DNA from: Clostridium sp. 1001271st1 H5 | GTDB lineage: Bacteria; Bacillota; Clostridia; Lachnospirales; Lachnospiraceae | Assembly: GCF_005845215.1 (NCBI RefSeq) | Contig: NZ_SPHO01000020.1 | Coordinates: forward strand, 1-64,000 | Direction of reading: 5' to 3' | Length of the DNA stretch: 64,000 nt | Shown here: positions 8,202-17,746 of the stretch, piece after piece | Layout of the letters: every line of letters begins with the position of its first letter | How positions within the stretch are numbered: the stretch's first letter is position 1 | Program-made: the position numbers and the translations under genes | Notes under the pieces: generated by a model | Told to the model about the DNA's origin: nothing | What the model saw: only the letters and a program-made list of their open reading frames with translations | Databases searched by the model: none

Positions 8202-9044
8202 ATGATGCAGAGACAATGGATGAAGGACTTGAGGGAACGCTCTCCCAGGGTCCACTGTATAACAAATTACGTTACAGCGGGAGATGTGGCAAACCTGGTC
8301 CTGGCAGCAGGCGGCTCCCCTATTATGGCTCAGGGGCTCCATGAGGTGGAGGATGTTACCGCCATCTGCAGCAGCCTTGTCCTGAACCTGGGAACTCTGG
8401 ATGAGAAGACCATACCAGCCATGGCGGCGGCGGGAAGGAAGGCTGCTGCCATGGGACACCCCATTATTCTGGACCCGGTAGGCGTCACTGCGTCGCGGTT
8501 CCGCAGACAGGCTGCCATTGATATCATCCGCCAGGCCCCGCCATCTGTCATCCGGGGAAATGAGGCGGAAATACGGGCCCTGAACCTGGAGCTGAGCGGT
8601 CATGAGGCGGGCAATACCTGCGGCGTGGATTCAGAGAACCAAGGCACGGTCCGGAGCCGTATGGAAATTGCCTGTTCCCTGAGGGACCTTACCGGAGCAA
8701 TTGTGGTGATGACCGGAAAAGAGGATGTGGCTGCAGGAACAGAAAAAGAGTACATTGTCAGAAACGGTCATCCCTGGATGACCAGGATTACAGGCAGCGG
8801 CTGTATGCTGGACGGGCTTGTGGGGGCATTCTGCGGGCTGCATGGAGAACAGGGACAGGCAGGCTTGTTGGAGGAATCTGTGGTCATGGCACTCTGCGCT
8901 CACGGACTCTGCGGTGAACTGGCGGCCGGGGAGACCATGGAGCAGGGAGGCGGGACTGGTATGTTCCGCATGCACCTGATGGATAAAATGAGCCTTCTGG
9001 ATGACGAGACATTGGAAAGAGGTAAAAAAATTGAAATTCGATAG
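8202..9044 (+). CDS. thiM: Hydroxyethylthiazole kinase ThiM
   Basis: It phosphorylates 4-methyl-5-(2-hydroxyethyl)thiazole with ATP, feeding salvaged thiazole into thiamine phosphate synthesis. The protein (about 280 residues) shows the family elements HCITNYVTAGDVANLVLAAG near the N-terminus, HPIILDPVGVTASRFR, VIRGNEAEI, VVMTGKEDV and the catalytic RITGSGCMLD with its Cys. Three possible start codons (GTG 8199, ATG 8202, ATG 8205) follow AAAAGGA; 8202 gives the best spacing. The gene overlaps the start of thiE. It is the second gene of the TPP-controlled operon. Confidence 0.95.
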   Translation: MMQRQWMKDLRERSPRVHCITNYVTAGDVANLVLAAGGSPIMAQGLHEVEDVTAICSSLVLNLGTLDEKTIPAMAAAGRKAAAMGHPIILDPVGVTASRFRRQAAIDIIRQAPPSVIRGNEAEIRALNLELSGHEAGNTCGVDSENQGTVRSRMEIACSLRDLTGAIVVMTGKEDVAAGTEKEYIVRNGHPWMTRITGSGCMLDGLVGAFCGLHGEQGQAGLLEESVVMALCAHGLCGELAAGETMEQGGGTGMFRMHLMDKMSLLDDETLERGKKIEIR

Positions 9045-9717
9045 GAAACATCTTTTAATTTATGCAGTAACCGATAAATCCTGGACCGGAAAATACTCCC
9101 TGGCGGAACAGGTGAGGGAGGCATTAGAGGGCGGTGCAACCATGGTCCAGTTCAGGGAAAAGGAACTGGACAAAGGCAATTTTGAGGAAGTGCTGGAAAC
9201 TGCCTGCGCCATCCGCAAAATTACCGCAGAATATAACGTGCCTCTTATGATTGATGACAATCTGGAGCTGGCACTGGCCTGTCATGCAGACGGACTCCAT
9301 GTGGGACAGGAAGATATGGAGGCATCTGAGGCCAGAAGGCTTCTGGGACCTGACCGTATACTGGGTGTTACGGCAAAGACAGTGGAACAGGCCAGAAAAG
9401 CACAGGCAGCAGGCGCGGATTATCTGGGAAGCGGGGCCATATTCGGAACCAATACAAAAGCAGATGCCCGCCCCATGACTATGGAGACCTTAAATGCAAT
9501 CTGCGACAGTGTGGATATTCCTGTGGTGGCTATCGGGGGAATCTGCCTGGATAACATAGGCCGGCTGGCCGGCAGCCATGCCGCAGGAGCAGCCATTGTG
9601 TCAGGTATATTTGGGTCGCCCCATATACGGGAAACCACGGAAAAGCTGGTTAAGGCAATGGGGGAAATAGTCGGATTGTCCTCACCGGACAAGAGTAAGA
9701 AAATGGAAAATATTTAA
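9031..9717 (+). CDS. thiE: Thiamine-phosphate synthase ThiE
   Basis: It joins thiazole phosphate and hydroxymethylpyrimidine diphosphate to thiamine phosphate. The 228-residue TIM-barrel protein has YAVTDKSW at the N-terminus, MVQFREKEL (substrate Arg), LMIDDNLELALACHADGLHVGQED, LGVTAKT, DYLGSGAIFGTNTKAD and VVAIGGI, all typical of ThiE. No ATG fits: a TTG at 9031, 9 bases after an AGAGGT site, is the likely start. It overlaps the end of thiM by 14 bases, which implies translational coupling. An in-frame ATG at 9001 would lie deep inside thiM. Confidence 0.94.
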   Translation: MKFDRKHLLIYAVTDKSWTGKYSLAEQVREALEGGATMVQFREKELDKGNFEEVLETACAIRKITAEYNVPLMIDDNLELALACHADGLHVGQEDMEASEARRLLGPDRILGVTAKTVEQARKAQAAGADYLGSGAIFGTNTKADARPMTMETLNAICDSVDIPVVAIGGICLDNIGRLAGSHAAGAAIVSGIFGSPHIRETTEKLVKAMGEIVGLSSPDKSKKMENI

Positions 9718-9735
9718 AAACTTTGAAAAAAACCA

Positions 9736-9764
9736 TTGACATTTGGAAATGAGCTGATTATAAT
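9736..9764 (+). promoter_or_regulatory. Consensus promoter of the trp operon
   Basis: A perfect TTGACA (9736-9741) and a perfect TATAAT (9759-9764) lie exactly 17 bases apart, directly upstream of the T-box leader. Confidence 0.9.
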
Positions 9765-9778
9765 AAGCTCAACATTCA

Positions 9779-10192
9779 ACGAAACATATAAAACCGTTGA
9801 GTAGGAGTAAGTAAGATTGTAATTCCAGGCGCAGAGAGCTTCCGGCCGGTGTAAGGGAGCATTGGATTAGAGTCTGAATGGACCTGCGAGGGCAGCTGGA
9901 AACCAGAGGCATAGAGATAGGGCTGATGGGAGTATGGGCTGACGGGTATCCCACCGTTACCAGGGAGAACGCATGATGGTGCGTTGCAGAGCGGGCGTAT
10001 TTTATTTCTTTGTTCGATGACACAGCATCAGGTTAAATTTAACTTGATGCTTTTTAATTTCCCATACCACAGGATGGCAGGGAATGCAGGTCACGGATAA
10101 GCGCCAACCAGGGTGGTACCGCAGAAGCCGGAAGAAGCTTTTGTCCCTGCTGATTACAGATGTAGTCGGCAGGGATAAGGGCTTCTTTTTTT
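9779..10192 (+). promoter_or_regulatory. Tryptophan T-box leader with terminator
   Basis: The T-box sequence AGGGTGGTACCGC is at 10110-10122. It is followed by a terminator stem formed by GAAGC...GTCCCTGC and GCAGGGA...GCTTC, ending in a T-run (10184-10192). Upstream is a stem I with the AGAGAGC loop motif (about 9830). The specifier region reads GAA-TGG-ACC, so the specifier codon TGG is at 9879-9881 and the tRNA read is tRNA-Trp. Uncharged tRNA-Trp should stabilise the antiterminator and turn on trpEGDCFBA. An additional strong hairpin lies between stem III and the T-box (see findings). Confidence 0.93.
10025..10060 (+). terminator. Extra terminator-like hairpin inside the T-box leader
   Basis: GCATCAGGTTA (10025-10035) pairs with TAACTTGATGC (10040-10050) with one G-U pair, followed by TTTTTAATTT. 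It has the form of an intrinsic terminator and sits 60 bases before the T-box motif, where most leaders have only a linker. Confidence 0.55.
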
Positions 10193-10271
10193 ATTGAATG
10201 TGATGCCCGGACCCGGAACTATTGAGAGGTTGAAAATAAACAGCCAGCATGAAGGAAAGGAGTTAACGTAA

Positions 10272-11858
10272 ATGATAATCCCAGCTTGTGATGAAATCTT
10301 AAGCCTGTCAGGAGAATATGATATCATCCCCATATGCCGTGAGGTTTACGCGGATGTGGTGACGCCCATAACCCTGCTCAGACGTATAGCAGAACGGAGC
10401 AGCCGCTTTTATCTTCTGGAAAGCATAGAGGGCGGCGAAAAGTGGGGACGCTACTCCTTTCTTGGATATAATCCGGTGATGCGTGTTACCTGCCGCTGCG
10501 GTAAGGTGAAGATTGAGAGCAGTATCAGCCGGTTCCCGTCAGGGGAAATACAGACCGCCCGTCCCATGGATGTGCTTCGCGGGATATTGGCGCAGTACAG
10601 GGCGCCCAGGCTGAAAGGACAGCCGCCCTTTACCGGCGGATTTGTAGGGTATTTTGCATATGCCATGATTGAGTATGCAGAGCCAACCCTCCATATCAGC
10701 AGAGGCCAGGCCAATGATTTTGACCTGATGCTCTTTGACAAGGTTATTGCCTATGACCACCTGAAACAGAAGATACAGATTGTGGTTAACATGAAGACCG
10801 GCAGGACAGAAAACGCGGGAATAAAGGACCGGGAACACGGTGAGGGCCGGCAGCACTGTGAAGGACAGAACTACGGTGGAGGCCGGGGAAATGGGAACAA
10901 ATCCGGCAGCCTGGAGTATCTGATGAAGGAATACGGAAGAGCCTGTGAGGAAATACAGGAAATGGCCTCTCTTATCAATGACACGGCGCCTCTTAAACGG
11001 CTGTCCTCACCGGAAAAACCATCCTTTTCCTGCAGCGTTTCCAAAGAAGCGTTCTGCAGCACGGTGGAAAAGACAAAGGAGTTTATTTTGGACGGGGATA
11101 TCTTTCAGGCAGTTATATCCAGACAGTTTACCAGCTCCTATGAGGGCAGCCTGCTGAATGCCTACCGGGTTCTCAGAACCACGAACCCATCCCCTTACAT
11201 GGTTTACATGAACATAGACCAGGATGAAATCATCAGTACCTCCCCGGAGACCCTGGTACGCCTTGAAAACGGGCGTCTCACCACGTTCCCGGTAGCTGGT
11301 TCCAGGCCCAGGGGTGCAACGGATGAGGAGGACAAAAGGCTGGAGGAAGAGCTTCTGGCAGATGAAAAGGAGCTTTCCGAGCACAATATGCTGGTGGATT
11401 TGGGACGGAATGATATTGGACGCATTGCAGAGTTCGGGTCCGTGGAGGTGACGGAGTACAAGATGATACACAGGTATTCCAAAATCATGCATATCTGTTC
11501 CCAGGTGGAAGGAAATATAAAACCCGGACTGGACGGCTGTTCGGCGGTGGAGGCCCTGCTTCCGGCAGGCACACTTTCGGGTGCTCCCAAGATACGGGCA
11601 TGTGAGATTATAGAAAAATTGGAGTCTGTTCCCCGGGGGATATACGGCGGGGCTCTGGGATACCTGGATTTTACAGGAAACCTGGATACATGCATCGCCA
11701 TACGGATGGCAGTAAAACAGGCAGGAAAGGTCACGGTTCAGGCAGGAGGCGGAATTGTGGCGGACAGTGTGCCGGAGCTGGAATATGAGGAATCGGAAAA
11801 CAAAGCAAAGGCCGTCATTCAGGCCATCCTTCGGGCAGGGGAGGTGGATGACAGATGA
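10272..11858 (+). CDS. trpE: Anthranilate synthase component I
   Basis: It catalyses chorismate to anthranilate with ammonia supplied by TrpG, the first step of tryptophan synthesis. The 528-residue protein has the N-terminal PICREVYADVVTPITLLRRI segment, part of the tryptophan-binding allosteric site (the LLES element follows near residue 45). The chorismate-binding core contains GDIFQAVISR, PVAGSRPRG, DLGRNDIGR, LPAGTLSGAPK and GGGIVADS. A low-complexity Gly/Glu/His-rich linker (about residues 177-215) separates the two domains and is longer than usual. AAGGAG precedes the ATG at good spacing. It overlaps trpG by four bases (ATGA). Confidence 0.97.
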   Translation: MIIPACDEILSLSGEYDIIPICREVYADVVTPITLLRRIAERSSRFYLLESIEGGEKWGRYSFLGYNPVMRVTCRCGKVKIESSISRFPSGEIQTARPMDVLRGILAQYRAPRLKGQPPFTGGFVGYFAYAMIEYAEPTLHISRGQANDFDLMLFDKVIAYDHLKQKIQIVVNMKTGRTENAGIKDREHGEGRQHCEGQNYGGGRGNGNKSGSLEYLMKEYGRACEEIQEMASLINDTAPLKRLSSPEKPSFSCSVSKEAFCSTVEKTKEFILDGDIFQAVISRQFTSSYEGSLLNAYRVLRTTNPSPYMVYMNIDQDEIISTSPETLVRLENGRLTTFPVAGSRPRGATDEEDKRLEEELLADEKELSEHNMLVDLGRNDIGRIAEFGSVEVTEYKMIHRYSKIMHICSQVEGNIKPGLDGCSAVEALLPAGTLSGAPKIRACEIIEKLESVPRGIYGGALGYLDFTGNLDTCIAIRMAVKQAGKVTVQAGGGIVADSVPELEYEESENKAKAVIQAILRAGEVDDR

Positions 11859-12490
11859 TTGTATTGATTGATAATTATGACAGCTTTTCCTATAACCTGG
11901 TACAGATGATTGGAAGCATTGAGCCGGATATACAGGTGGTCCGCAATGACCAGGTTACGGTGAAAGATATAGAGAACATGAAACCAAGCCACCTGATTCT
12001 GTCGCCCGGACCAGGATATCCGCGGGATGCAGGCATTCTGGAGGAGGCAGTCATAAAGCTGAAGGGAAAAATGCCGATTCTGGGCGTGTGCCTGGGACAT
12101 CAGGGAATATGCGAGGCATTCGGCGGAACCATTGCCCATGCAAAGAAGCTGATGCACGGCAAACAGAGCAATATCCGGCTGGACTGTCATATAAAGGAAG
12201 ATAACACTCCGGGCAAGGCAGATGCATCCGGAAGGACAGGATACGGATGCCGGCTGTTTGAGGGACTGCCGTCCGTTATACCGGCAGCCAGGTACCATTC
12301 CCTGTCCGCGGTTTTGGATAGCCTGCCGGAGGAGCTGGAAGTGGTGGCCAGGGATTGCATGGAGGGGGAGGTCATGGCGGTGCAGCACAGGGATTATCCT
12401 GTATATGGGCTGCAGTTCCACCCCGAATCCATATTGACGCCGGATGGAAGGAAGATACTGGAGAATTTTTTGAATATCAGAGCAATGTAA
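11855..12490 (+). CDS. trpG: Anthranilate synthase component II (glutamine amidotransferase)
   Basis: It hydrolyses glutamine and passes ammonia to TrpE. The 211-residue class I amidotransferase has LIDNYDSFSYNL at the N-terminus, the oxyanion-loop LSPGPG, the nucleophile Cys79 in GVCLGHQ, and the catalytic His-Glu pair in LQFHPES. It is a separate protein rather than fused to trpD. A stretch near residues 112-130 (KEDNTPGKADASGRTGYG) is slightly longer than in most homologues. The same product may serve para-aminobenzoate synthesis if no pabA exists elsewhere. Translation is probably coupled to trpE through the ATGA overlap. Confidence 0.96.
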   Translation: MIVLIDNYDSFSYNLVQMIGSIEPDIQVVRNDQVTVKDIENMKPSHLILSPGPGYPRDAGILEEAVIKLKGKMPILGVCLGHQGICEAFGGTIAHAKKLMHGKQSNIRLDCHIKEDNTPGKADASGRTGYGCRLFEGLPSVIPAARYHSLSAVLDSLPEELEVVARDCMEGEVMAVQHRDYPVYGLQFHPESILTPDGRKILENFLNIRAM

Positions 12491-12563
12491 CGGAATGTGG
12501 CCTGTGAAAACCAGAACAGAGCAGGAATATAATATCAGGGTTTAAGTAAAAAGGAGAATGACT

Positions 12564-13598
12564 ATGATACAAAAAGCAATTCACCAATTGGTAGAAAATA
12601 AAAATCTGGATTTTGATACAACAAAGGAAGTCATGGACGAAATCATGAGCGGAAACGCCACCCAGGCACAGATATCCTCGTTCCTCACAGCACTGAGGAT
12701 GAAGGGTGAAACCATTGATGAGATTACGGCCTGCGCAACTGTTATGCGGGATAAGGCGGTAAAGCTGTCGCCTCCCTTTGCGGTCATGGACATAGTGGGA
12801 ACAGGCGGGGACGAGGTGGGAACCTTTAATATTTCCACCACCAGCGCATTTGTGGCGGCGGCCGGAGGCATACGGGTGGCAAAGCACGGCAACCGCAGCG
12901 TATCCAGCAAGAGCGGGGCTGCAGACGTACTGGAGCGGCTGGGAGCAGAGCTGTCGCTGACGGCGGAACAGGCAGAGACTGTCCTGGAGGACACCGGTAT
13001 GTGCTTCCTGTTTGCGCCGGCGTACCATTCTTCCATGAAATATGCGGCCCCTGTGAGGAAGGAAATCGGAATCAGAAGCATTTTTAACATCCTGGGCCCC
13101 CTGTCCAATCCGGCAGGAGCATCCATGCAGCTCTTAGGCGTGTACAGCCGTGATTTGGTGGAACCGCTGGCGCAGGTGCTGGCCAACCTGGGAGTTACCA
13201 GGGGAATGGTGGTATGCGGGGGAGACGGACTGGATGAGGCAACGCTGACCGGTCCCACCCACGTATGTGAAATCCGTTACGGAAAACTTACGGCCTATGA
13301 TATGACACCTGAGGAACTGGGCTTAACCGTATGCAGCCTGGATGAACTTATAGGAGGCACGCCTGAGGAAAATGCGGAGATAACAAAGAACATTTTATCC
13401 GGCAGCCTGAAAGGACCAAAGAGAGACGTGGTGGTTCTGAATGCGGCCATCAGCTTATATCTGGGAATTGATGACTGCACAGTGAAGGACTGTGTGAAAA
13501 AGGCCCGGGACATCATTGATTCCGGAGCAGCCATGGCCAAGATGGAGGAGTTCATCCGGGCCACAAAGAAAGCAGCGGGAGAGGTAAAAGCATCATGA
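12564..13598 (+). CDS. trpD: Anthranilate phosphoribosyltransferase
   Basis: It transfers the phosphoribosyl group of PRPP to anthranilate. The 344-residue protein shows the PRPP-binding DIVGTGGDEVGTFNIST, the KHGNRSVSSKSGAADVLE segment, and FAPAYHSSMKYAAPVRKEIG, all diagnostic. Two in-frame ATGs (12558, 12564) follow AAGGAG; the second has proper spacing. It overlaps trpC by four bases. Confidence 0.96.
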   Translation: MIQKAIHQLVENKNLDFDTTKEVMDEIMSGNATQAQISSFLTALRMKGETIDEITACATVMRDKAVKLSPPFAVMDIVGTGGDEVGTFNISTTSAFVAAAGGIRVAKHGNRSVSSKSGAADVLERLGAELSLTAEQAETVLEDTGMCFLFAPAYHSSMKYAAPVRKEIGIRSIFNILGPLSNPAGASMQLLGVYSRDLVEPLAQVLANLGVTRGMVVCGGDGLDEATLTGPTHVCEIRYGKLTAYDMTPEELGLTVCSLDELIGGTPEENAEITKNILSGSLKGPKRDVVVLNAAISLYLGIDDCTVKDCVKKARDIIDSGAAMAKMEEFIRATKKAAGEVKAS

Positions 13599-14410
13599 TA
13601 CTGGATACGATAGCCCTGTCCGCCAGGAAACGGGTGGAGCAGAAAAAACAGGTAAAACCACTGGAAGAAATGATGAAGGCAGCCTATGAGTGCAGGGAGA
13701 GGGAGGGCATTAACCGGGAGGATGGAGGGAATGAACCCCTTGCTTTTAAAGCAGCCCTGTCAAAACCAGGCATTTCCTTCATTTGCGAGGTCAAGAGGGC
13801 GTCGCCTTCAAAGGGACTGATTGCTCCGGATTTCCCTTATGTGGAAATAGCCAGGCAGTACCAGGAGGCTGGTGCGGATGCGGTATCCGTGTTGACGGAG
13901 CCGGAGTTCTTTTTAGGGGCTGACCGTTATCTGGAAGAAATCCGCAGGGAGACAGACCTGCCGCTGCTGCGGAAAGATTTTACTGTGGATGAGTACCAGA
14001 TTTATGAGGCAAAGGTGCTGGGCGCATCCGCTGTTCTGCTGATTTGCTCCCTTTTGGACATGAAGCGGCTGAAACGGTATATGGGCATTTGCGGCAGTCT
14101 GGGGCTAAGTTCACTGGTGGAAGCCCATACCGACGGGGAGGTGGCCATGGCGGCGGAGGCAGGGGCCGGTATGATTGGAATCAATAACCGAAACCTGGGG
14201 ACCTTTGAGGTGGATTTCACAAACGCACTCAGGCTCAGGAGACTGGTGGACCGCGGCACCATATTTGTGGCGGAGAGCGGAATCAGAACGCCTGAGGATA
14301 TAGAGCTTCTGGCAGAGAACCAGGTGGATGCGGTTCTTGTGGGAGAAACCCTGATGCGGGCAGCAGACAAAAAGAGTGCCCTGCGGGAACTTAAGTCACG
14401 GATTGGGTAG
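13595..14410 (+). CDS. trpC: Indole-3-glycerol phosphate synthase
   Basis: It closes the pyrrole ring of carboxyphenylaminodeoxyribulose phosphate with decarboxylation. The 271-residue TIM barrel contains FICEVKRASPSKG, DAVSVLTEPEFF, LLRKDFTVDEYQ, IGINNRNLGTFEVD and VAESGI, which carry the catalytic Lys/Glu and phosphate-binding residues. It is separate from trpF, as is common in Firmicutes. The start codon overlaps the trpD stop. Confidence 0.96.
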   Translation: MILDTIALSARKRVEQKKQVKPLEEMMKAAYECREREGINREDGGNEPLAFKAALSKPGISFICEVKRASPSKGLIAPDFPYVEIARQYQEAGADAVSVLTEPEFFLGADRYLEEIRRETDLPLLRKDFTVDEYQIYEAKVLGASAVLLICSLLDMKRLKRYMGICGSLGLSSLVEAHTDGEVAMAAEAGAGMIGINNRNLGTFEVDFTNALRLRRLVDRGTIFVAESGIRTPEDIELLAENQVDAVLVGETLMRAADKKSALRELKSRIG

Positions 14411-14416
14411 AGACAT

Positions 14417-14458
14417 ACATGTGCAGGGACCGACATGTGCAGGTACAAAGATGTGCGG
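14417..14458 (+). repeat. Short direct repeats in the trpC-trpF spacer
   Basis: ACATGTGCAGG occurs at 14417-14427 and 14433-14443, with a partial third copy ATGTGCGG at 14451-14458. The 82-base trpC-trpF gap is the only long gap inside an otherwise tightly packed operon. Confidence 0.5.
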
Positions 14459-14492
14459 CACAGATATAGGAAATAATGCAGGGGGATGGATT

Positions 14493-15155
14493 ATGAAAAC
14501 ATGCAGGCTTAAGATTTGCGGTCTCAGCCGGTTTGGAGATATCCTGGCGGCCAATGAGATTCAGCCGGATTATATCGGCTTTGTATTTGCCGAGAGCAGC
14601 CGCAGGGTTACGCCTGATAAGGCAGCCCAGTTAAGACAGGTTCTGGATAAGAGAATCCGGGCCGTGGGCGTATTTGTCAATGCATCCATGGAGGAAATAC
14701 TGGAGCTCGCCGGGAACCAGGGGACCGGCAGGGTGATTGATTTGATACAGCTCCATGGAGACGAGGATGAGGCTTACATCAGACAGCTGAAGCAGCACAC
14801 CGTACTGCCGGTTATCAAGGCAATACGGGTCAGGAACAGGGAACAGATTTTAAAAGCCCAGGAGCTGCCCTGTGATTACCTTCTTCTGGACACGTATGCA
14901 AAGGGTAAGTACGGGGGCAGCGGCACCCAGTTTGACTGGGATATGATTCCCGGGCTTACAAAGCCTTATTTCCTGGCAGGAGGCATACATCTGGGCAATA
15001 TAAGGCAGGCAGCGGCCCACGGACCCTACTGCATTGATGTCAGCAGCGCGGTGGAAACAGGGGGCAGGAAGGACCGGAGAAAGATGGAGGAGCTGGCCCA
15101 GGTCCTGCGGGGGCAGACGCAGAGCCCGGACTGTCCGCTTAATAGCTGCATTTAA
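14493..15155 (+). CDS. trpF: Phosphoribosylanthranilate isomerase
   Basis: It performs the Amadori rearrangement before the TrpC step. The 220-residue TIM barrel starts MKTCRLKICGLS, with the catalytic Cys in KICGL. It then shows DYIGFVFAESSRRV, LIQLHGDED, LLLDTYAKGKYGGSGTQFDW with the catalytic Asp, FLAGGI and IDVSSAVETGGRKD. AGGGGG before the ATG at 14493 is the ribosome-binding site; earlier in-frame starts fall in the repeat-containing spacer. The C-terminal tail past KD is slightly extended. Confidence 0.96.
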   Translation: MKTCRLKICGLSRFGDILAANEIQPDYIGFVFAESSRRVTPDKAAQLRQVLDKRIRAVGVFVNASMEEILELAGNQGTGRVIDLIQLHGDEDEAYIRQLKQHTVLPVIKAIRVRNREQILKAQELPCDYLLLDTYAKGKYGGSGTQFDWDMIPGLTKPYFLAGGIHLGNIRQAAAHGPYCIDVSSAVETGGRKDRRKMEELAQVLRGQTQSPDCPLNSCI

Positions 15156-15198
15156 CATGACTGTATAAAGAAATTGTATCAGAAAAGGAGACACAGCA

Positions 15199-16383
15199 AT
15201 GTCAAGAGGAAGATTTGGAATCCATGGCGGCCAGTTTATACCGGAAACACTGATGAGCGCTGTCGCGGAACTGGAAGAGGCATATGAGTACTATAAAAAG
15301 GAGCCGCAGTTCATGGCCGAGTTAAAGTATCTGCTGGAGGAATACACCGGCCGTCCTTCGCGCCTCTATTATGCGGAGAAGATGACAAAGGACCTGGGCG
15401 GAGCAAGGATTTATCTCAAAAGGGAGGACTTAAACCACACAGGTTCCCACAAAATCAACAATGCGCTGGGGCAGGTTCTTCTGGCAAAGAAAATGGGAAA
15501 GACCAGGGTCATTGCAGAGACAGGGGCCGGACAGCACGGCGTGGCAACAGCCACGGCAGCAGCCCTTTTGGGACTGGAATGCGAGGTCTATATGGGAAAG
15601 GAGGATACGGACCGCCAGGCGCTCAATGTATACCGCATGGAGCTGTTGGGGGCAAAGGTACACCCGGTGACCAGCGGGACGCAGACATTAAAGGATGCTG
15701 TCAATGAGACACTCAGGGAGTGGACCAACCGCATTGCGGATACACATTATGTTATTGGCTCTGTCATGGGCCCCCACCCATTTCCCATGATGGTAAGGGA
15801 TTTCCAGAGCGTAATCAGCAGGGAAATCAAGGAACAGCTTATGGAAAAGGAGGGAAAGCTTCCGGATATGGTTATTGCCTGTGTGGGAGGCGGAAGCAAT
15901 GCAATGGGAGCTTTCTATGAATTCATCCATGAAAAGGACGTGAAGCTGGTAGGATGTGAGGCGGCAGGACTGGGCGTGGAGACTGAGCAGACTGCAGCCA
16001 CCATAGCCACGGGCAGGGTCGGCATTTTTCATGGCATGAAATCTTATTTCTGTCAGGACGAATACGGACAGATTGCACCGGTGTACTCCATATCCGCCGG
16101 GCTGGATTATCCGGGCATTGGACCGGAGCACGCGCAGCTCCATGACAGCGGCAGGGCCCAGTATGTGCCTGTGACGGATGATGAGGCAGTGGACTCATTT
16201 GAATATCTGTCGCGTATGGAAGGAATCATCCCGGCAGTGGAGAGCGCTCATGCAGTGGCCTATGCCAGGAAGGTGGCAGGCTCAATGGATAAGGACCAGA
16301 TTATTGTTATCAATCTTTCCGGCAGGGGAGATAAGGACGTGGCTGCAATTGCCAGATATAAGGGGGTAGAGCTCTATGAATAG
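15199..16383 (+). CDS. trpB: Tryptophan synthase beta chain
   Basis: A PLP enzyme that joins indole, delivered by TrpA, with serine. The 394-residue protein carries the PLP lysine (Lys85) in [32 protein letters not shown], the glycine-rich phosphate loop VGGGSNAMG, and [14 protein letters not shown]. These features place it in the TrpB1 class that works in the alpha2-beta2 complex. Its stop overlaps the trpA start by eight bases. Confidence 0.97.
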   Translation: MSRGRFGIHGGQFIPETLMSAVAELEEAYEYYKKEPQFMAELKYLLEEYTGRPSRLYYAEKMTKDLGGARIYLKREDLNHTGSHKINNALGQVLLAKKMGKTRVIAETGAGQHGVATATAAALLGLECEVYMGKEDTDRQALNVYRMELLGAKVHPVTSGTQTLKDAVNETLREWTNRIADTHYVIGSVMGPHPFPMMVRDFQSVISREIKEQLMEKEGKLPDMVIACVGGGSNAMGAFYEFIHEKDVKLVGCEAAGLGVETEQTAATIATGRVGIFHGMKSYFCQDEYGQIAPVYSISAGLDYPGIGPEHAQLHDSGRAQYVPVTDDEAVDSFEYLSRMEGIIPAVESAHAVAYARKVAGSMDKDQIIVINLSGRGDKDVAAIARYKGVELYE

Positions 16384-17149
16384 GATACAGCAGGTTTTTG
16401 AGAATAAAAAGGCATTCATACCTTTCATAACAGCAGGCGACCCGGACCTGTCAGTGACAGAGGCGCTTGTGCCTGCCATGGCAGAGGCCGGGGCGGATTT
16501 GATTGAGCTGGGAATACCCTTTTCCGACCCGGTGGCAGAGGGAATCGTCATTCAGGAGGCAGACCTTCGGGCACTGGCTTCAGGAACCACCACGGACAAG
16601 ATATTTGATACAGTGCGCCGGATTCGCCAAAAGACAGATGTGCCGCTGGCGTTCATGACCTATATCAACCCGGTGTTTGCATATGGCGTGGATAAGTTTA
16701 TGAAAAATGCCTCTGATTGTGGAATAGACGCCCTGATTGTGCCGGATATGCCCTTTGAAGAACGGGAGGAACTGCTGCCGGCTTGTAAAAAGTATGATAT
16801 GACCCTGATTTATCTGGTGGCGCCCACCTCCAGGGAGCGGGCCCAGGCCATTGCCAGGGAATCCCATGGGTTTGTATACTGCGTGTCATCCCTTGGAGTT
16901 ACCGGTGTCCGAAGCGAGATTACCACCAACATTAAGGAAATGGTGGACACTGTAAAGCAGGGAAAAAATGTACCCTGTGCCATTGGATTCGGCATCTCTA
17001 CCCCGGAGCAGGCCGGCAAAATGGCTTCCCAGGCAGACGGAGTCATTGTCGGAAGCGCCATTGTTAAGCTGGTGGCCAGGTACGGTGTAAACTGTGTGGA
17101 ACCTGTCTGCAATTATGTGAAGCAGATGAAGGCCGCAGTGGGGGTATAG
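16376..17149 (+). CDS. trpA: Tryptophan synthase alpha chain
   Basis: It cleaves indole-3-glycerol phosphate and channels indole to TrpB. The 257-residue TIM barrel has [12 protein letters not shown], the catalytic Glu in [15 protein letters not shown] with the following Asp, [31 protein letters not shown] and VGSAIVK. It is the last gene of trpEGDCFBA, and the terminator lies 170 bases downstream. Confidence 0.97.
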   Translation: MNRIQQVFENKKAFIPFITAGDPDLSVTEALVPAMAEAGADLIELGIPFSDPVAEGIVIQEADLRALASGTTTDKIFDTVRRIRQKTDVPLAFMTYINPVFAYGVDKFMKNASDCGIDALIVPDMPFEEREELLPACKKYDMTLIYLVAPTSRERAQAIARESHGFVYCVSSLGVTGVRSEITTNIKEMVDTVKQGKNVPCAIGFGISTPEQAGKMASQADGVIVGSAIVKLVARYGVNCVEPVCNYVKQMKAAVGV

Positions 17150-17320
17150 ATGGGCAGGAGATGAAAGGGGGAGGAAAGGGGCTGGGCGGAAGATTCTGAA
17201 GAGCGGATATACTGCAAGGCGGATATACCTAAGACTCCCTTTCCTTCGGGCCTTATAACAGCCGGCATTTACCACCTGTGTACAGATTTAAATGAAGTTC
17301 AGCCTTCTGGCTTCCGTATG

Positions 17321-17348
17321 AACAGCCTTTCTGATTAGGCTGTTTTTT
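17321..17348 (+). terminator. Terminator of the trp operon
   Basis: AACAGCC (17321-17327) pairs with GGCTGTT (17338-17344), and the T-run continues to 17348. Confidence 0.85.
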
Positions 17349-17438
17349 CCATGAAATGAAGGGATGCTTAAATTCAGGGGGAATTTTGTGCTATAATCGG
17401 ATAAAGCACACAACTGCCGGAAGGGAGTTCGTATTATT

Positions 17439-17606
17439 GCAACTTTCGGCGTAAGCCATCATATTGAAGATGACAGGATTGAGGCAGCGGCAGAGCCCTG
17501 TCCCAACCGCTGGACCCACCATGTAATTGCCAGGAGTGTGGCCGAGATAGATGACAAGCTGATGGGGCGGATTAGGAAGGCTTATGAGTTTGCGTTGGTT
17601 AAATAG
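17439..17606 (+). pseudogene. C-terminal remnant of a DUF5655-type protein
   Basis: The frame reads HHIEDDRIEAAAEPCPNRWT, then HHVIARSVAEIDDKLMGRI and a short tail. This resembles, from memory, the C-terminus of small proteins with a DUF5655 domain. No start codon, ribosome-binding site or N-terminal half is present, so it is a fragment. It sits between two terminators. Confidence 0.55.
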
Positions 17607-17643
17607 GATACAGTGTAATTATGGAAAATTAAAGTATGGAAGT

Positions 17644-17688
17644 GATATGCGGTTTGTCCGGCAAGGACAGCCGCATATCTGCGTTTTT
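17644..17688 (+). terminator. Strong hairpin terminator after the DUF5655 remnant
   Basis: GATATGCGG (17644-17652) pairs with CCGCATATC (17671-17679), with an inner GTCC/GGAC pairing, and TTTTT follows at 17684-17688. It insulates the following sugar operon. Confidence 0.75.
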
Positions 17689-17746
17689 GCCGAAAGTGAG
17701 GGGGTGTATGTCCCAAAGAAAACAAAAGTTTTCAAAAGATAATTAA

